Assembly (NCBI RefSeq): GCF_024461735.1
Contig: NZ_JANGAD010000010.1
Coordinates: 18,085-82,084 of the forward strand
Origin: Anaerotignum propionicum
GTDB lineage: Bacteria; Bacillota; Clostridia; Lachnospirales; Anaerotignaceae
Direction: 5' to 3'
Length of the DNA: 64,000 nt
The first letter of the stretch is position 1; each line of letters begins with the position of its first letter. Positions 25,358-34,486 of this stretch are shown here, in pieces. The notes beneath the pieces are model-generated. The model was not told the DNA's origin, made no database searches, and saw nothing but the letters and a program-made list of their open reading frames with translations. The translations under genes and the position numbers were made by a program.

Positions 25358-26674
25358 ATGAGTTATAACTACAATGATAATTGCGATTTTGATGGAATGG
25401 GAAGTTGTAATTGTGGTAGAGGCTCTAATTGCTGCTGTCGAGGACCCCAGGGTCCCGTAGGCCCCCGTGGTCCAGTAGGTCCGCAAGGCCCTCAAGGCTC
25501 CACCGGAGCAACAGGCCCTCAAGGCCCCGCAGGCCCCCAGGGCCCTCCGGGAGCAACAGGTCCACAGGGTCCACAAGGCGAAGCAGGCCCTGCAGGTGCA
25601 ACAGGTGCCACCGGAGCAACAGGTCCACAGGGCCCTCCGGGAGCAACTGGCCCCGCAGGTCCACAAGGTGAACAAGGTCCCGCAGGCGCAACAGGTGCCA
25701 CTGGCGCAACAGGTCCCGCAGGTGCAACAGGCCCCGCAGGTCCTCAGGGTGAAGCAGGCCCTCCAGGAGCAACAGGAGCAACAGGAGCAACTGGTGCCCA
25801 AGGTCCCGCAGGAGAAATTGGTCCCGCAGGTCCACAAGGTGAAGCAGGTCCTGCAGGCGCTCAAGGCCCCGCAGGTCCCGCAGGCGCTCAAGGTCCTGCA
25901 GGTGAAATTGGCCCCGCAGGCCCCGCAGGTGTTCAGGGTCCAGCAGGTCCCGCAGGTCCCCAGGGTGATCCGGGCGAAGCAGGCCCCGCAGGTCCACAGG
26001 GCGATCCAGGTCCCGCAGGTGCAACAGGCCCCGCAGGTGCAACCGGAGCGCAAGGCCCTGCAGGTGAAGCAGGTCCCGCAGGCCCACAGGGTGAACCGGG
26101 CCCCGCAGGTGCTCAAGGCGAACCAGGTCCGTCAGGTCCACAGGGTCCCGCAGGTGAAGCAGGTCCCGCAGGTCCCCAGGGTGAACAAGGCCCCGCAGGT
26201 CCAGAAGGCCCTCAAGGTCCAGAAGGTCCTCAAGGCCCTCCAGGACCGGCCGGAACTTTATCAGGCTTACAAGTACAGTTACAGGGCAGCAGTGGTGGAA
26301 CAGTTGCAACAAATACAAATGTTTTGTTTGATACAACCATTAATGCCCCATCTACAGATATAACGTATAATGCTGGTGTAGGAGCATTCTTCATTAATAC
26401 ACCAGGTAACTATTTTATCTCTTGGTGGGTAAATGCTGACGGCGCTGAAACTGCCTCAAATATTACTTTTGGTATAAGAGTTATTAGTGGTGGATCGGAT
26501 ATTATTTTGTCTACTTCTCCATCACCGGTTACAACACTTCAATTAAATGGCACTGCATTAATTACAGTAACAACTACACCTCTTGTATTTAACTTATTTA
26601 ACAATACCGGAACAACAGTAACCTATGGTACTGGTTCAATTCAAGCAAACCTGACAATTATTGAGGTAGGTTGA
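25358..26674 (+). CDS. Collagen-like exosporium/spore-surface protein (BclA-type) 2
   Basis: 438 residues with a head similar to that of its neighbour ([19 protein letters not shown]), about 270 residues of Gly-X-Y repeats with GEAGPAG, GEIGPAG and GDPG units, and a C-terminal domain of about 135 residues starting [13 protein letters not shown]. That domain has the beta-rich pattern of TNF/C1q-like BclA tips ([22 protein letters not shown]). AAAGGAGG precedes ATG 25358. It lies 93 bases after the first gene with no terminator between, so both may be expressed together and form mixed or layered filaments. Confidence 0.85.
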   Translation: MSYNYNDNCDFDGMGSCNCGRGSNCCCRGPQGPVGPRGPVGPQGPQGSTGATGPQGPAGPQGPPGATGPQGPQGEAGPAGATGATGATGPQGPPGATGPAGPQGEQGPAGATGATGATGPAGATGPAGPQGEAGPPGATGATGATGAQGPAGEIGPAGPQGEAGPAGAQGPAGPAGAQGPAGEIGPAGPAGVQGPAGPAGPQGDPGEAGPAGPQGDPGPAGATGPAGATGAQGPAGEAGPAGPQGEPGPAGAQGEPGPSGPQGPAGEAGPAGPQGEQGPAGPEGPQGPEGPQGPPGPAGTLSGLQVQLQGSSGGTVATNTNVLFDTTINAPSTDITYNAGVGAFFINTPGNYFISWWVNADGAETASNITFGIRVISGGSDIILSTSPSPVTTLQLNGTALITVTTTPLVFNLFNNTGTTVTYGTGSIQANLTIIEVG

Positions 26675-26720
26675 TTTTAGAATAAATATTAACAATAATC
26701 TCTCTTCGCAATAACATTTT

Positions 26721-26747
26721 AAACCACCAGCTTTGCTGGTGGTTTAT
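26721..26747 (+). terminator. Terminator after the collagen-like pair
   Basis: AAACCACCAGC (26721-26731) pairs with GCTGGTGGTTT (26735-26745), a perfect 11-base stem with 3-base loop. A related palindrome closes the window at 63977. Confidence 0.75.
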
Positions 26748-26846
26748 TCTGTTTAAGAGATAAAAAAATCATTGCTTTGTAATTTCATTGGAGGGCAGTA
26801 TGTGTTTGATAAATTAAAGCTTTAAAATATAAAATACTAAATTAAA

Positions 26847-26872
26847 AATCACCCTTCATTCGAAGGGTGATT
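26847..26872 (-). terminator. Terminator of the minus-strand small gene
   Basis: AATCACCCTTC (26847-26857) and GAAGGGTGATT (26862-26872). Read on the minus strand it is followed by TTTTAAT, so it belongs to the 55-codon gene. Confidence 0.75.
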
Positions 26873-26877
26873 CCTAT

Positions 26878-27045
26878 TTATACATCTTGATAATGCAATG
26901 GTTCATAGTCGGAATTTTGAGTTTTACCGTGTCCGCTATCGAAAAATTGTTGTTCTCTGCCATTCTGTTGACGCTTAATGGCATGGGTACTATAGCGTAT
27001 TTCCTGTAATTGGGAGGTTCCTTCTGTAAATTCTAATGCGCGCAT
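26878..27045 (-). CDS. Orphan small protein, 55 aa
   Basis: Begins MRALEFTEGTSQLQ with AAGGAGGGGG directly upstream on the minus strand and its own terminator after the stop, so it is probably a real gene. It is polar, rich in Gln, His and Arg (HAIKRQQNGREQQFF), and has no membrane segment or Cys. I recognise no family. It lies between the spore-surface genes and a sigma-54 activator, opposite to both. Confidence 0.6.
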   Translation of the reverse strand: MRALEFTEGTSQLQEIRYSTHAIKRQQNGREQQFFDSGHGKTQNSDYEPLHYQDV

Positions 27046-27363
27046 TTTCCCCCTCCTTTCACTTTTATTAATATACCCAACCAAATAAAGATTAAGCAAA
27101 AAAATCAATGATATTTGTAGCTGAAGTTTGACTGTTGAATGAATTTTTATGGAAAATTACTTGTTTATAAATTTTATGATATAATAACAATAATAAAGAT
27201 TAAAATTTGTAATAAAGTTTCAAACGTTAAAGAAGTAACTTGAATCAATGAGTCGCTGGTACAAATTAAGTTAAAATTGCGACGAGTGGTTGTTTAAGAA
27301 TAGAAATATAATTTGCTTTTTATTTGGTTTTCATTCAGGCTTTTTGAGAAAGGTGATTGTAGG
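27046..27363 (+). other. Spacer before the sigma-54 activator
   Basis: AT-rich. A possible promoter for the activator is TTACTT (27157-27162), 17 bases, TATAAT (27180-27185). Nothing else stands out. Confidence 0.4.
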
Positions 27364-28728
27364 ATGAGGCAAAAGATTAATTTTGAAAGTATTGTAAAAG
27401 AATTTTTAGAGTCATTGGGTGTTGTTGTAATTGTTGATACAGAAAGTCGCATTATCTACATGACAGAAAAATATGGTGAGTTATTTAAAATCCCCAAGCC
27501 TTTTCCTATCGGAAAGAAATTATATGAATTTGTACCAGATGAGAGCTTAAGTGCTGTGATTCGTTCAGGAAAAGAAAGTGTGGAGGAATTTTTTGAACAT
27601 GAAGGAAAAACAATGGTAATTAATCGCCTGTTAATCCGTAAGGATGATGAGATTTTAGGCGGCGTAGCTTTTACTTCGACAGGCAGCCGCTTAACAGTCA
27701 AGCAGCTAGAGAATAAAATGAGTTTTCTTAATAAACAAGTACAATTTTATAAAGACAATTATTTTGAGAATACCGGTACGAAATATAATATAGATCAGAT
27801 TATTACCCAAGATGAAGAGTTAAGAAAATTAATTGATTTTACAAAAAGAGCAGCAAGAACACGCTCCGCCATATTAATTTATGGAGAAAGTGGGACGGGG
27901 AAAGAGCTTTTTGCCCACTCCATTCATAATTTAAGCGGACGAGCTAAAATGCCCTTTGTGATTTTAAATTGTGCGGCAATTCCCGAAACGCTATTGGAGT
28001 CAGAGCTTTTTGGCTATGCGGAAGGGGCATTTACCGGTGCATTGAAGGGCGGGAAGAAAGGGAAAATTGAACAAGCAGATGGAGGAACGTTGCTTTTAGA
28101 TGAGATTAATTCCATGCCTCTTCAACTACAGGCAAAGCTTTTGCGTGTAGTTCAAGAAAAAGAAATCCAGGTGATTGGAGGTAAAAATAAAGAAATTGAC
28201 GTACGGTTCGTGTTTACCACAAATCAGGATTTAGGGGAAATGGTGAAGGAAGGAAAATTTCGTGATGACCTCTATTATCGCATTAATGTGGTAGAGCTTA
28301 GGATACCTCCATTGCGACAAAGAAAAGGAGACATCCCTCTTTTGGTAAATCATTTTATTGAGAAACTGAATGAAGAACTTGGCTCCCATATTTTGGGGGT
28401 GGATCAAAAAGCATTGGATCTTTTGGAGCGTTATCAATGGCCCGGAAACATCCGTGAATTGGTAAATATGATTGAAAGAGCATTCAATTATGCAAATTCA
28501 GGGGAGTTATCAGTAGGAGATTTTGAGCGTTTACGATTAAAAATGAATCTATCTGAAATGAAGCAAGAAAACACGCTTACCCTTCGTGATGCTAGGGAAG
28601 AGGCAGAAAAATTGGCAATTGTACGTGCATTGAAGCAAACAAAAGGAAATAAGAAAAAGGCGGCAGAATTACTGGATATAGACAGAAGTATTCTTTATGA
28701 TAAAATTCGAAGATATGCAATTAAATAA
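27364..28728 (+). CDS. Sigma-54-dependent activator of the aco operon (AcoR-like)
   Basis: 454 residues. An N-terminal PAS-like sensory part (about 1-110, VVVIVDTESRIIYMTEKYGELF) is followed by the AAA+ domain with Walker A GESGTGKE near residue 176, the sigma-54 contact motif GAFTGA near 221, Walker B GGTLLLDEIN and arginine fingers, and a Fis-type helix-turn-helix at the end (NKKKAAELLDIDRSILYDKI). It activates RNA polymerase holding SigL/RpoN. ATG 27364 is used because GAAAGGTG precedes it. A -24/-12 promoter lies downstream before acoA, so that operon is the likely target; the signal (acetoin or other) is unknown. Confidence 0.88.
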   Translation: MRQKINFESIVKEFLESLGVVVIVDTESRIIYMTEKYGELFKIPKPFPIGKKLYEFVPDESLSAVIRSGKESVEEFFEHEGKTMVINRLLIRKDDEILGGVAFTSTGSRLTVKQLENKMSFLNKQVQFYKDNYFENTGTKYNIDQIITQDEELRKLIDFTKRAARTRSAILIYGESGTGKELFAHSIHNLSGRAKMPFVILNCAAIPETLLESELFGYAEGAFTGALKGGKKGKIEQADGGTLLLDEINSMPLQLQAKLLRVVQEKEIQVIGGKNKEIDVRFVFTTNQDLGEMVKEGKFRDDLYYRINVVELRIPPLRQRKGDIPLLVNHFIEKLNEELGSHILGVDQKALDLLERYQWPGNIRELVNMIERAFNYANSGELSVGDFERLRLKMNLSEMKQENTLTLRDAREEAEKLAIVRALKQTKGNKKKAAELLDIDRSILYDKIRRYAIK

Positions 28729-28990
28729 AGCCGGTTTTTTAAGCAATGTAAAGATATTTCCATTTTCATATCATTGTTAGCAATCATAAGACAGGATGAT
28801 GAGAGAATCAGCCTTACTGTTTTATGTAAGCAGTTTATGTTTATTTGGAGAAATTTTAATTATTATGTAGTGTTTTTACTACATGTTTTTAAGGGGTAAA
28901 AAAAAGTACATAAAAATCATCCCTTGTTTCAATGTTAAAACAATGTAATTCGTACAAATATATAATACAAGTAGAACAAGCTGAATAGAA

Positions 28991-29039
28991 AGTGTAGTAG
29001 ATACTCAACACATGTTGGTTTTCTACTACACTTTTTTTC
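28991..29039 (+). terminator. Intrinsic terminator after the activator gene
   Basis: AGTGTAGTAGA (28991-29001) pairs perfectly with TCTACTACACT (29022-29032), followed by T tract. It separates the activator transcript from the aco operon. Confidence 0.85.
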
Positions 29040-29160
29040 TAGAAACCAACAAATTTATTTTATAATAAATAATCAATTCATTTTATTTTATCAACATATT
29101 TCCTCGAATTGAATGGATTGCGTCCCATGGAATGTAGTGAAAAAATCAAATATTATAAGT

Positions 29161-29177
29161 TTGGCATGGTATTTGCT
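29161..29177 (+). promoter_or_regulatory. Sigma-54 (-24/-12) promoter of acoABC-lpd
   Basis: TTGGCATGGTATTTGCT matches the consensus TGGCAC-G-N4-TTGC in all but one base, with correct GG-N10-GC spacing. It lies 55 bases before the acoA start codon. Confidence 0.85.
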
Positions 29178-29231
29178 CTTATAATCATACAAAAGAAGAA
29201 ATTTATTTACAAACTAACAGGAGGTCTAAAT

Positions 29232-30197
29232 ATGGCTTATACAAAGGAATTCTTAACAGATTTGTACAAAAACTTACTGTACACTAGATTATCTGAAGAA
29301 AAATTAGTGGCAATCTATAAAGAAGGTAGAGTGCCCGGTCATATCCATAGTGGTGTTGGGCAGGAAGCAACCCACGTTGGTTCACTTTTTACAAGAAAAG
29401 ACGGAGATTATTTTAAGCTTGCTCATCGTGTGGTTAGTATTTCCCATGTTTTGGGTGTACCTTTTAACAATATATATGCAGAAATTTTAGGCAGACAAGA
29501 TGGAAACTCCCGTGGTGGCGGTGGTGTTAATCACATTGCTGATTTCAGCAAAGGTGTTTTGGGTATGAGTGGTACTTTGGGTTGCGATATGGCTTTTGCT
29601 GTTGGTGCTGCTTACAAACTAAAGATGGAAGGCAAAGATAATATTGTTTACTGCTATTATGGCGATGGTACTTCAAACCGAGGACCTGTTCACGAAGCAA
29701 TGAACTGGGCGGCGGCTTGGAAATTACCGGTTTTGTTTGTTCTGGACAACAATCAATGGGCAATTTCTACTTGCATTTATGAATCCACTGCTGTAGAAAA
29801 TCCCGGTGCTGACCGCGCATCTGCGTATGGAATCCCTGCAAAGGTAGTGGATGGTTCTGATGTTTTGGCAGTATATGAGGCGGCAAAAGAATTGTCTGAG
29901 TATGTGCGTGCTGGTAATGGCCCTGCCCTTTTGGAAGCGAAAAACTACCGTTGGAGAGGGCATTTTGAAGGGGATCAATGTAAATACCGTGATCCTGCTA
30001 TCACAGAAAAGTGGCAGAAAAAGAGAAACTGCGTGAAAAAGATGGAAAACTATATGATGGAAAACAATGTTCTTACAGAAGCTGAAATCAAAACCATGTA
30101 CAGCGATATTGATACAGAGTTGGACGCTGCGGTGCATTTTGCGGAGGCATCTCCTAAAGCAACAGCAGAGGATCTTTTCAAAAATATTTTAGCGTAA
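29232..30197 (+). CDS. acoA: Acetoin/2-oxoacid dehydrogenase E1 alpha (TPP)
   Basis: 321 residues. TPP motif GDGTSNRG near residue 145 with NNQWAIST near 177, and the E1 alpha start MAYTKEFLTDLYKNL. It cleaves acetoin, or a 2-oxoacid, and passes the acyl group to E2. CAGGAGGTC precedes ATG 29232. A longer reading upstream would run over the sigma-54 promoter and is rejected. Sigma-54 control and the AcoR-like gene upstream favour acetoin; pyruvate cannot be excluded by sequence alone. Confidence 0.88.
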   Translation: MAYTKEFLTDLYKNLLYTRLSEEKLVAIYKEGRVPGHIHSGVGQEATHVGSLFTRKDGDYFKLAHRVVSISHVLGVPFNNIYAEILGRQDGNSRGGGGVNHIADFSKGVLGMSGTLGCDMAFAVGAAYKLKMEGKDNIVYCYYGDGTSNRGPVHEAMNWAAAWKLPVLFVLDNNQWAISTCIYESTAVENPGADRASAYGIPAKVVDGSDVLAVYEAAKELSEYVRAGNGPALLEAKNYRWRGHFEGDQCKYRDPAITEKWQKKRNCVKKMENYMMENNVLTEAEIKTMYSDIDTELDAAVHFAEASPKATAEDLFKNILA

Positions 30198-30230
30198 TTT
30201 GATAGATAAAAATCTAAGGAGGTTTCACAT

Positions 30231-31199
30231 ATGCATGTAACTTATGGACAGGCAATCTCGGATGCCTTAAGAGAAGAAATGGAAAAGGACAAGAACGTTG
30301 TTGTGTTTGGCGAGGATGTTGCCCAGCACGGCGGCATTTTCGGTATTACAAGAGGTTTATACGAAATTTTCGGTGAAGATAGAGTGAAAAACACGCCAAT
30401 TTCAGAAACATCAATTATTGGAGTTGGTGCAGGTGCGGCTTTGGTTGGTTTAAGACCTTGCATTGAATTGATGTACTCTGATTTTTTGTTGGTAGCATTC
30501 AGTGAAATTTATCATTGCGTTGCAAAATGGAGATTCATGCATGGCGATCAATACAAAATCCCCATGGTTATTCGTGCGGCGGCTGGTTCTGCCTTTGGTG
30601 CAGGTGCAGAACACTCCAACTGTGTGGAGAGCTTATTTATGCATACCCCCGGTTTAATCATCATCAGCCCTTCCACAGCGGCAGATGCGAAAGGTCTTTT
30701 GAAAAGTGCAATCCGCTCAGACAATCCAGTTCTATTCTTTGAGCATAAGCAGTTATATCAGGTGAAGGAAGATATTCCTGATGAAGAATACACAATCCCC
30801 ATTGGTGTTGCAGATATTAAGAGAGAAGGTAGTGACGTTACCATTGTTGCCATTGGTTTAATGGTGAAAAAAGCACTGGAGGCTGCAGAAAAATTAGCTG
30901 CGGAGGGCATTAGCGCCGAGGTACTTGATCCAAGAACCATTGCGCCATTGGATAAGGAAACAATCCGCAAATCCATAGAAAAGACCCACCGTGCAATTGT
31001 TGTGGAAGAGGGCAATAAAACGGGTGGTATTGGAGCGGAAATTGCAGCAATGATGCAAGAGGAAATGTATGATGAATTAGATGGTCCTGTTTTGAGAGTT
31101 GCAGCGTTAGATGTTCCTTTACCTTACGATGTAGCCTTGGAGCTGGTTTGTATTCCCAATGCAGATAAGATTGTGGAAACAGTGAAAAGACTATTTTGA
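30231..31199 (+). CDS. acoB: Acetoin/2-oxoacid dehydrogenase E1 beta
   Basis: 322 residues, usual E1 beta length. MHVTYGQAISDALREEM start, GEDVAQHGGIFG near residue 25, then the transketolase-C domain (SAEVLDPRTIAPLDKETI). It forms the alpha2beta2 TPP enzyme with AcoA. AAGGAGG stands before ATG 30231, 34 bases after acoA. Confidence 0.9.
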   Translation: MHVTYGQAISDALREEMEKDKNVVVFGEDVAQHGGIFGITRGLYEIFGEDRVKNTPISETSIIGVGAGAALVGLRPCIELMYSDFLLVAFSEIYHCVAKWRFMHGDQYKIPMVIRAAAGSAFGAGAEHSNCVESLFMHTPGLIIISPSTAADAKGLLKSAIRSDNPVLFFEHKQLYQVKEDIPDEEYTIPIGVADIKREGSDVTIVAIGLMVKKALEAAEKLAAEGISAEVLDPRTIAPLDKETIRKSIEKTHRAIVVEEGNKTGGIGAEIAAMMQEEMYDELDGPVLRVAALDVPLPYDVALELVCIPNADKIVETVKRLF

Positions 31200-31246
31200 T
31201 TTTAAGGGGCACTGTTTTATTGGGATGCAGAAAAAATCCAAAGAAT

Positions 31247-31291
31247 AGGAGGGAACTGTAACCCCAAGGGGGTTACGGGTAAAAATATATG
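31247..31291 (+). promoter_or_regulatory. Ribosome site separated from the acoC start by a perfect hairpin
   Basis: AGGAGGG (31247-31253), then GTAACCCC (31258-31265) pairing with GGGGTTAC (31269-31276), then ATG 31289. A TAA at 31278-31280 closes the frame, so no earlier start is possible. With the hairpin folded the gap shrinks from 35 to about 16 bases. Confidence 0.6.
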
Positions 31292-32851
31292 AGTGTTGAG
31301 TTAGTAATGCCCAAGGCTGGGTTAACAATGATTGAAGGCACAATTTCCGCTTGGAAAGTGGAAGAGGGTGCAATGATAAAAAAAGGTGATGTGGTTATGG
31401 AGTTTGAAAACGAAAAAACCACAATGGAATGCGAAGCAAACGAAGATGGAATTATACATATTATTGCAAATGCAGGGGACGTGGTAAAGGTTGGCGTAGC
31501 GGTTGCATTGATTGCGGTGAGCAAAGAAGAATACGCAAGCATGAAAAATGGTGGAAATTCATCTGAGACAGTTATTTCTCAGGCTCCTGAGGTTGCAAAT
31601 GTTGATGCGGCCGAGGTAGTCATGCCGAAGGCTGGTTTAACAATGATTGAAGGTGTTGTTGGAGAATGGAAAATTGCTGAAGGAGAAAGAGTTAAAAAAG
31701 GACAGGCAATCTTTGATTTTGAAAATGAGAAAACGACGATGGATTGCGAGGCAACAGCAGATGGTATTTTGCATAGAGTTGCAAAAACAGGAGAAACCGT
31801 CAAGGTTGGTCATACTGTAGCCTTTATTGCTTTAACAAAAGAGGCATATGATGCTTTGCTAAATGGAACTGCACCTGCAAGCCAGGCAATGTGCGCCAAT
31901 GAGTGCGAGGTTTGCCATAAATCCGTTGCACTATCTATGGCTACAACTATACCTCAAGGTGGAAACGCTGTGGCAAAAGACGGACATATTAGAGCAACAG
32001 GCTTGGCAAGAAACATCGCCAAGAGTACAGGTTTGAATTTAGCTTTGGTTGGGGGCACAGGCCCTAATGGAAGAATAATTGCAAAAGACGTATACGCATA
32101 TTTAGATGCGGCTAAGACTGCACCTATATCAGCACCCGAAGTTAAGACAGTACAGCCCACAGGAGAGGTTATAAAAACAACCTTAAGCGGACGCAGAAAA
32201 TCTATTGCAAAAAATATGAGAAAGTGCTTTGAAACCATGGCGCCCTTGACTGTATTTGCAGAAATTGATGTGACTGATTTATTGGCGATGCGCCAAAAAT
32301 ATGTTGAAAAGGCTGAGATTTTGGGCTGCAAAATATCTGTAAATGATATGTTGATGTTAGCAACAGTAAAAATGCTGAAAAAACACCCTATGCTGAACTC
32401 CACCTTTGATGGTGAGATAATAAGTTCCTATCCTTATGTAAATTTGGGTATGGCAGTAGGCCTTGCCGAGGGCTTGGTAGTTCCTGTACTAAAGAATGCA
32501 GATCAGTATTCCTTGCTGGAAATGAGTAAGGCTCTGCGTGATCTTGCATTAAGAGCAAAAGATGACACACTGGTAGGGGGAGAACAATCGGGAGCAACCT
32601 TTACGGTTACTAACGTTGGTATGTTCCATATTGACTTTGGCACTCCTGTTATTTCTCCTCCGCAGGTGGGAATTTTGGGCTTTGGCACAGCGAAGAAAAA
32701 ATTTGTTGAGTATAAAGGTGAATTCTGCCCTAGAACCATGATGCATATGATGCTGACCTTTGACCATAGAGTTTTTGATGGCAGAGAAGCAGGGGAAGTT
32801 TTGGGGGATATGAAAGAGCTTTTGGAAAATCCTGAATTAATTTTCGTATAA
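31289..32851 (+). CDS. acoC: Dihydrolipoamide acyltransferase E2 with two lipoyl domains
   Basis: 520 residues. Two lipoyl domains at about 1-78 and 108-186, each with lysine in FENEKTTM. A Cys-containing linker (CANECEVCHKS, 205-216) follows, then a peripheral-subunit-binding domain (IRATGLARNIAKSTGLNLA, 231-250) and the catalytic acyltransferase domain ending with DHRVFDG near 498. It carries the acyl group to CoA. The two tandem lipoyl domains are alike and probably duplicated. The linker CxxC is unusual. Its translation start is odd (hairpin after the ribosome site). Confidence 0.88.
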   Translation: MSVELVMPKAGLTMIEGTISAWKVEEGAMIKKGDVVMEFENEKTTMECEANEDGIIHIIANAGDVVKVGVAVALIAVSKEEYASMKNGGNSSETVISQAPEVANVDAAEVVMPKAGLTMIEGVVGEWKIAEGERVKKGQAIFDFENEKTTMDCEATADGILHRVAKTGETVKVGHTVAFIALTKEAYDALLNGTAPASQAMCANECEVCHKSVALSMATTIPQGGNAVAKDGHIRATGLARNIAKSTGLNLALVGGTGPNGRIIAKDVYAYLDAAKTAPISAPEVKTVQPTGEVIKTTLSGRRKSIAKNMRKCFETMAPLTVFAEIDVTDLLAMRQKYVEKAEILGCKISVNDMLMLATVKMLKKHPMLNSTFDGEIISSYPYVNLGMAVGLAEGLVVPVLKNADQYSLLEMSKALRDLALRAKDDTLVGGEQSGATFTVTNVGMFHIDFGTPVISPPQVGILGFGTAKKKFVEYKGEFCPRTMMHMMLTFDHRVFDGREAGEVLGDMKELLENPELIFV

Positions 32852-32869
32852 AATAAAGGAGGAAACGGT

Positions 32870-34315
32870 GTGACTCTGTTTGAACAAAATGGAGTCACCC
32901 GATTTATCGATATGGATAAAAAAATAAGTTTAATCGTAATTGGCGGAGGCCCCGGTGGCTATGTTGCCGCAATTCGTGGTGCACAATTGGGTGCTGATGT
33001 TACGTTGATTGAGAAAAACAGATTGGGTGGAACTTGCTTAAATGTTGGGTGCATCCCTACAAAGGCGCTGTTGCACGCGGCAGAAATCATGGAGGAAATG
33101 AATCATGCCGCTGAATATGGCATTAAGGTAAAGGCAGAAGGCTATGATTGGAAGCAGGTCTTAGCAAAAAAAAGGGCTGTTGTCAATCAGTTGGTTGGCG
33201 GCGTAACAGGCTTATTAAAGGCGAATAAAGTGAAGGTTATTGAAGGGGAGGCTGCTTTTACAGGAACAAAAACCCTTTCTATTAATAAGAAAGATGGAAA
33301 AACTGAGACTTTAACCGGAGATAAAATTATCATTGCAACAGGTTCGGTGCCTGCTATTCCTCCAATTCCCGGTGTGCAGGGGAACCCTGCCTGCATTGAT
33401 TCCACATCGGCACTTTCCTTAGAGAATCCTCCGGAAAGCCTATTGGTAATCGGCGGCGGGGTAATCGGCATGGAATTGGCAACGGCTTACAATGCCTTTG
33501 GCACAAAGGTAACAATTGTTGAGGCATTGCCCAAGCTTTTGCCAATGATGGATGGTGAATTAACCGCTACACTCCGTGGTTTGATGGAGAAAAAAGGCAT
33601 TGAAATTTTGACGGAAGCAAAGGTTCTTTCCGTTGGAAAATCCGGTGATAAAGCAGAGGTTCAAGTTGATTTAAAAGGCGTCAAAAAGTCCTTTGTGGCA
33701 GAAAAGGTTTTGGTTGCTGTTGGCAGAAAAACGGATACCGCGGCTTTACAATTGGATAAAGCAGGAATACGTCACGATAGGGGCAAAATTCAGGTGAATG
33801 AATTTATGGAGACCAGTGTGAAGGATGTTTATGCCATTGGTGACTGTTTGGGTCAGATTATGCTTGCCCATATTGCATCTGTCCAAGGAGAGCTGGCGGC
33901 GGAAAATGCTTTGGGTCATAAGATGGGCTTTGACAGTAAAACAAATCCTTCCTGTGTTTATACGATGCCAGAATTTGCCGGTGTTGGACTAACAGAAGAA
34001 GGCGCAAAGGAAAAGGGCATTGATTATGGTGTTGGAAATTTCCCTTTGTTTGCTAATGGTAAGGCATTGATCGCAAACGGTGGCGTTGGCGCAATAAAGA
34101 TTTTATATGGTAAGAAATTTAACGAGATATTAGGAATTCATATTCTGGGGCCAAGAGCTACGGAGATGATAGGTGAAGGGGCCTTAGCCCTAGGCTTAGA
34201 GGCGACATTAGAAGAGGTTATACAGACCATTCATGCCCATCCTACGGTAACAGAGGCAGTGCGTGAGGCAGCGTTGGCGGCAGAAAAAAGAGCAATTCAT
34301 ATTCCTAATAAATAA
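32870..34315 (+). CDS. lpdA: Dihydrolipoamide dehydrogenase (E3)
   Basis: 481 residues. FAD site GGGPGGYVAA near residue 24, redox-active disulfide GGTCLNVGCIPTK near 53-65, NAD site GGGVIGME near 193, and the C-terminal HAHPTVTEA with the catalytic His. GTG 32870 is the best start because AAAGGAGGA lies 7 bases before it; the family usually begins nearer ATG 32912, giving 14 extra residues. It reoxidises lipoyl groups with NAD. No lipoyl domain of its own. Confidence 0.92.
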   Translation: MTLFEQNGVTRFIDMDKKISLIVIGGGPGGYVAAIRGAQLGADVTLIEKNRLGGTCLNVGCIPTKALLHAAEIMEEMNHAAEYGIKVKAEGYDWKQVLAKKRAVVNQLVGGVTGLLKANKVKVIEGEAAFTGTKTLSINKKDGKTETLTGDKIIIATGSVPAIPPIPGVQGNPACIDSTSALSLENPPESLLVIGGGVIGMELATAYNAFGTKVTIVEALPKLLPMMDGELTATLRGLMEKKGIEILTEAKVLSVGKSGDKAEVQVDLKGVKKSFVAEKVLVAVGRKTDTAALQLDKAGIRHDRGKIQVNEFMETSVKDVYAIGDCLGQIMLAHIASVQGELAAENALGHKMGFDSKTNPSCVYTMPEFAGVGLTEEGAKEKGIDYGVGNFPLFANGKALIANGGVGAIKILYGKKFNEILGIHILGPRATEMIGEGALALGLEATLEEVIQTIHAHPTVTEAVREAALAAEKRAIHIPNK

Positions 34316-34451
34316 AATAGTTACGAAGAAGATAGTAATGCTAACATTAAAATTATGAATTCTTCTGTTATTATTTAAACAAAAGATAAAAGGAATCAAT
34401 GAGATTTTTTTGAAATTTGGAGCACTTCTTTCAAAATAGAAATGTGAGAAT

Positions 34452-34486
34452 CAAAAAGGGACTGCCTTTTGCAGTCTCTTTTTTCT
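34452..34486 (+). terminator. Intrinsic terminator of the aco operon
   Basis: AAAAAGGGACTGC pairs with GCAGTCTCTTTTTT around a CTTTT-containing loop, ending in a T run. Confidence 0.8.

Larger units (their letters stand above)
28729..29231 (+). other. Regulatory spacer between activator and acoA
   Basis: Contains an inverted repeat TTGTTT/AAACAA (28924-28943) about 230 bases before the -24 box, suitable as an activator binding site, then a terminator (28991-29039), then the sigma-54 promoter (29161). No gene seen. Confidence 0.5.

Noticed and set aside
23900..26250. Short repeated units that could suggest a CRISPR array or satellite DNA
   Set aside because: The units are 9-base multiples that keep one Gly-X-Y reading frame; there are no spacers of constant length.
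29109..29231. Extended N-terminus for acoA
   Set aside because: It would read through the sigma-54 promoter and the ribosome site; ATG 29232 starts at the usual family position.
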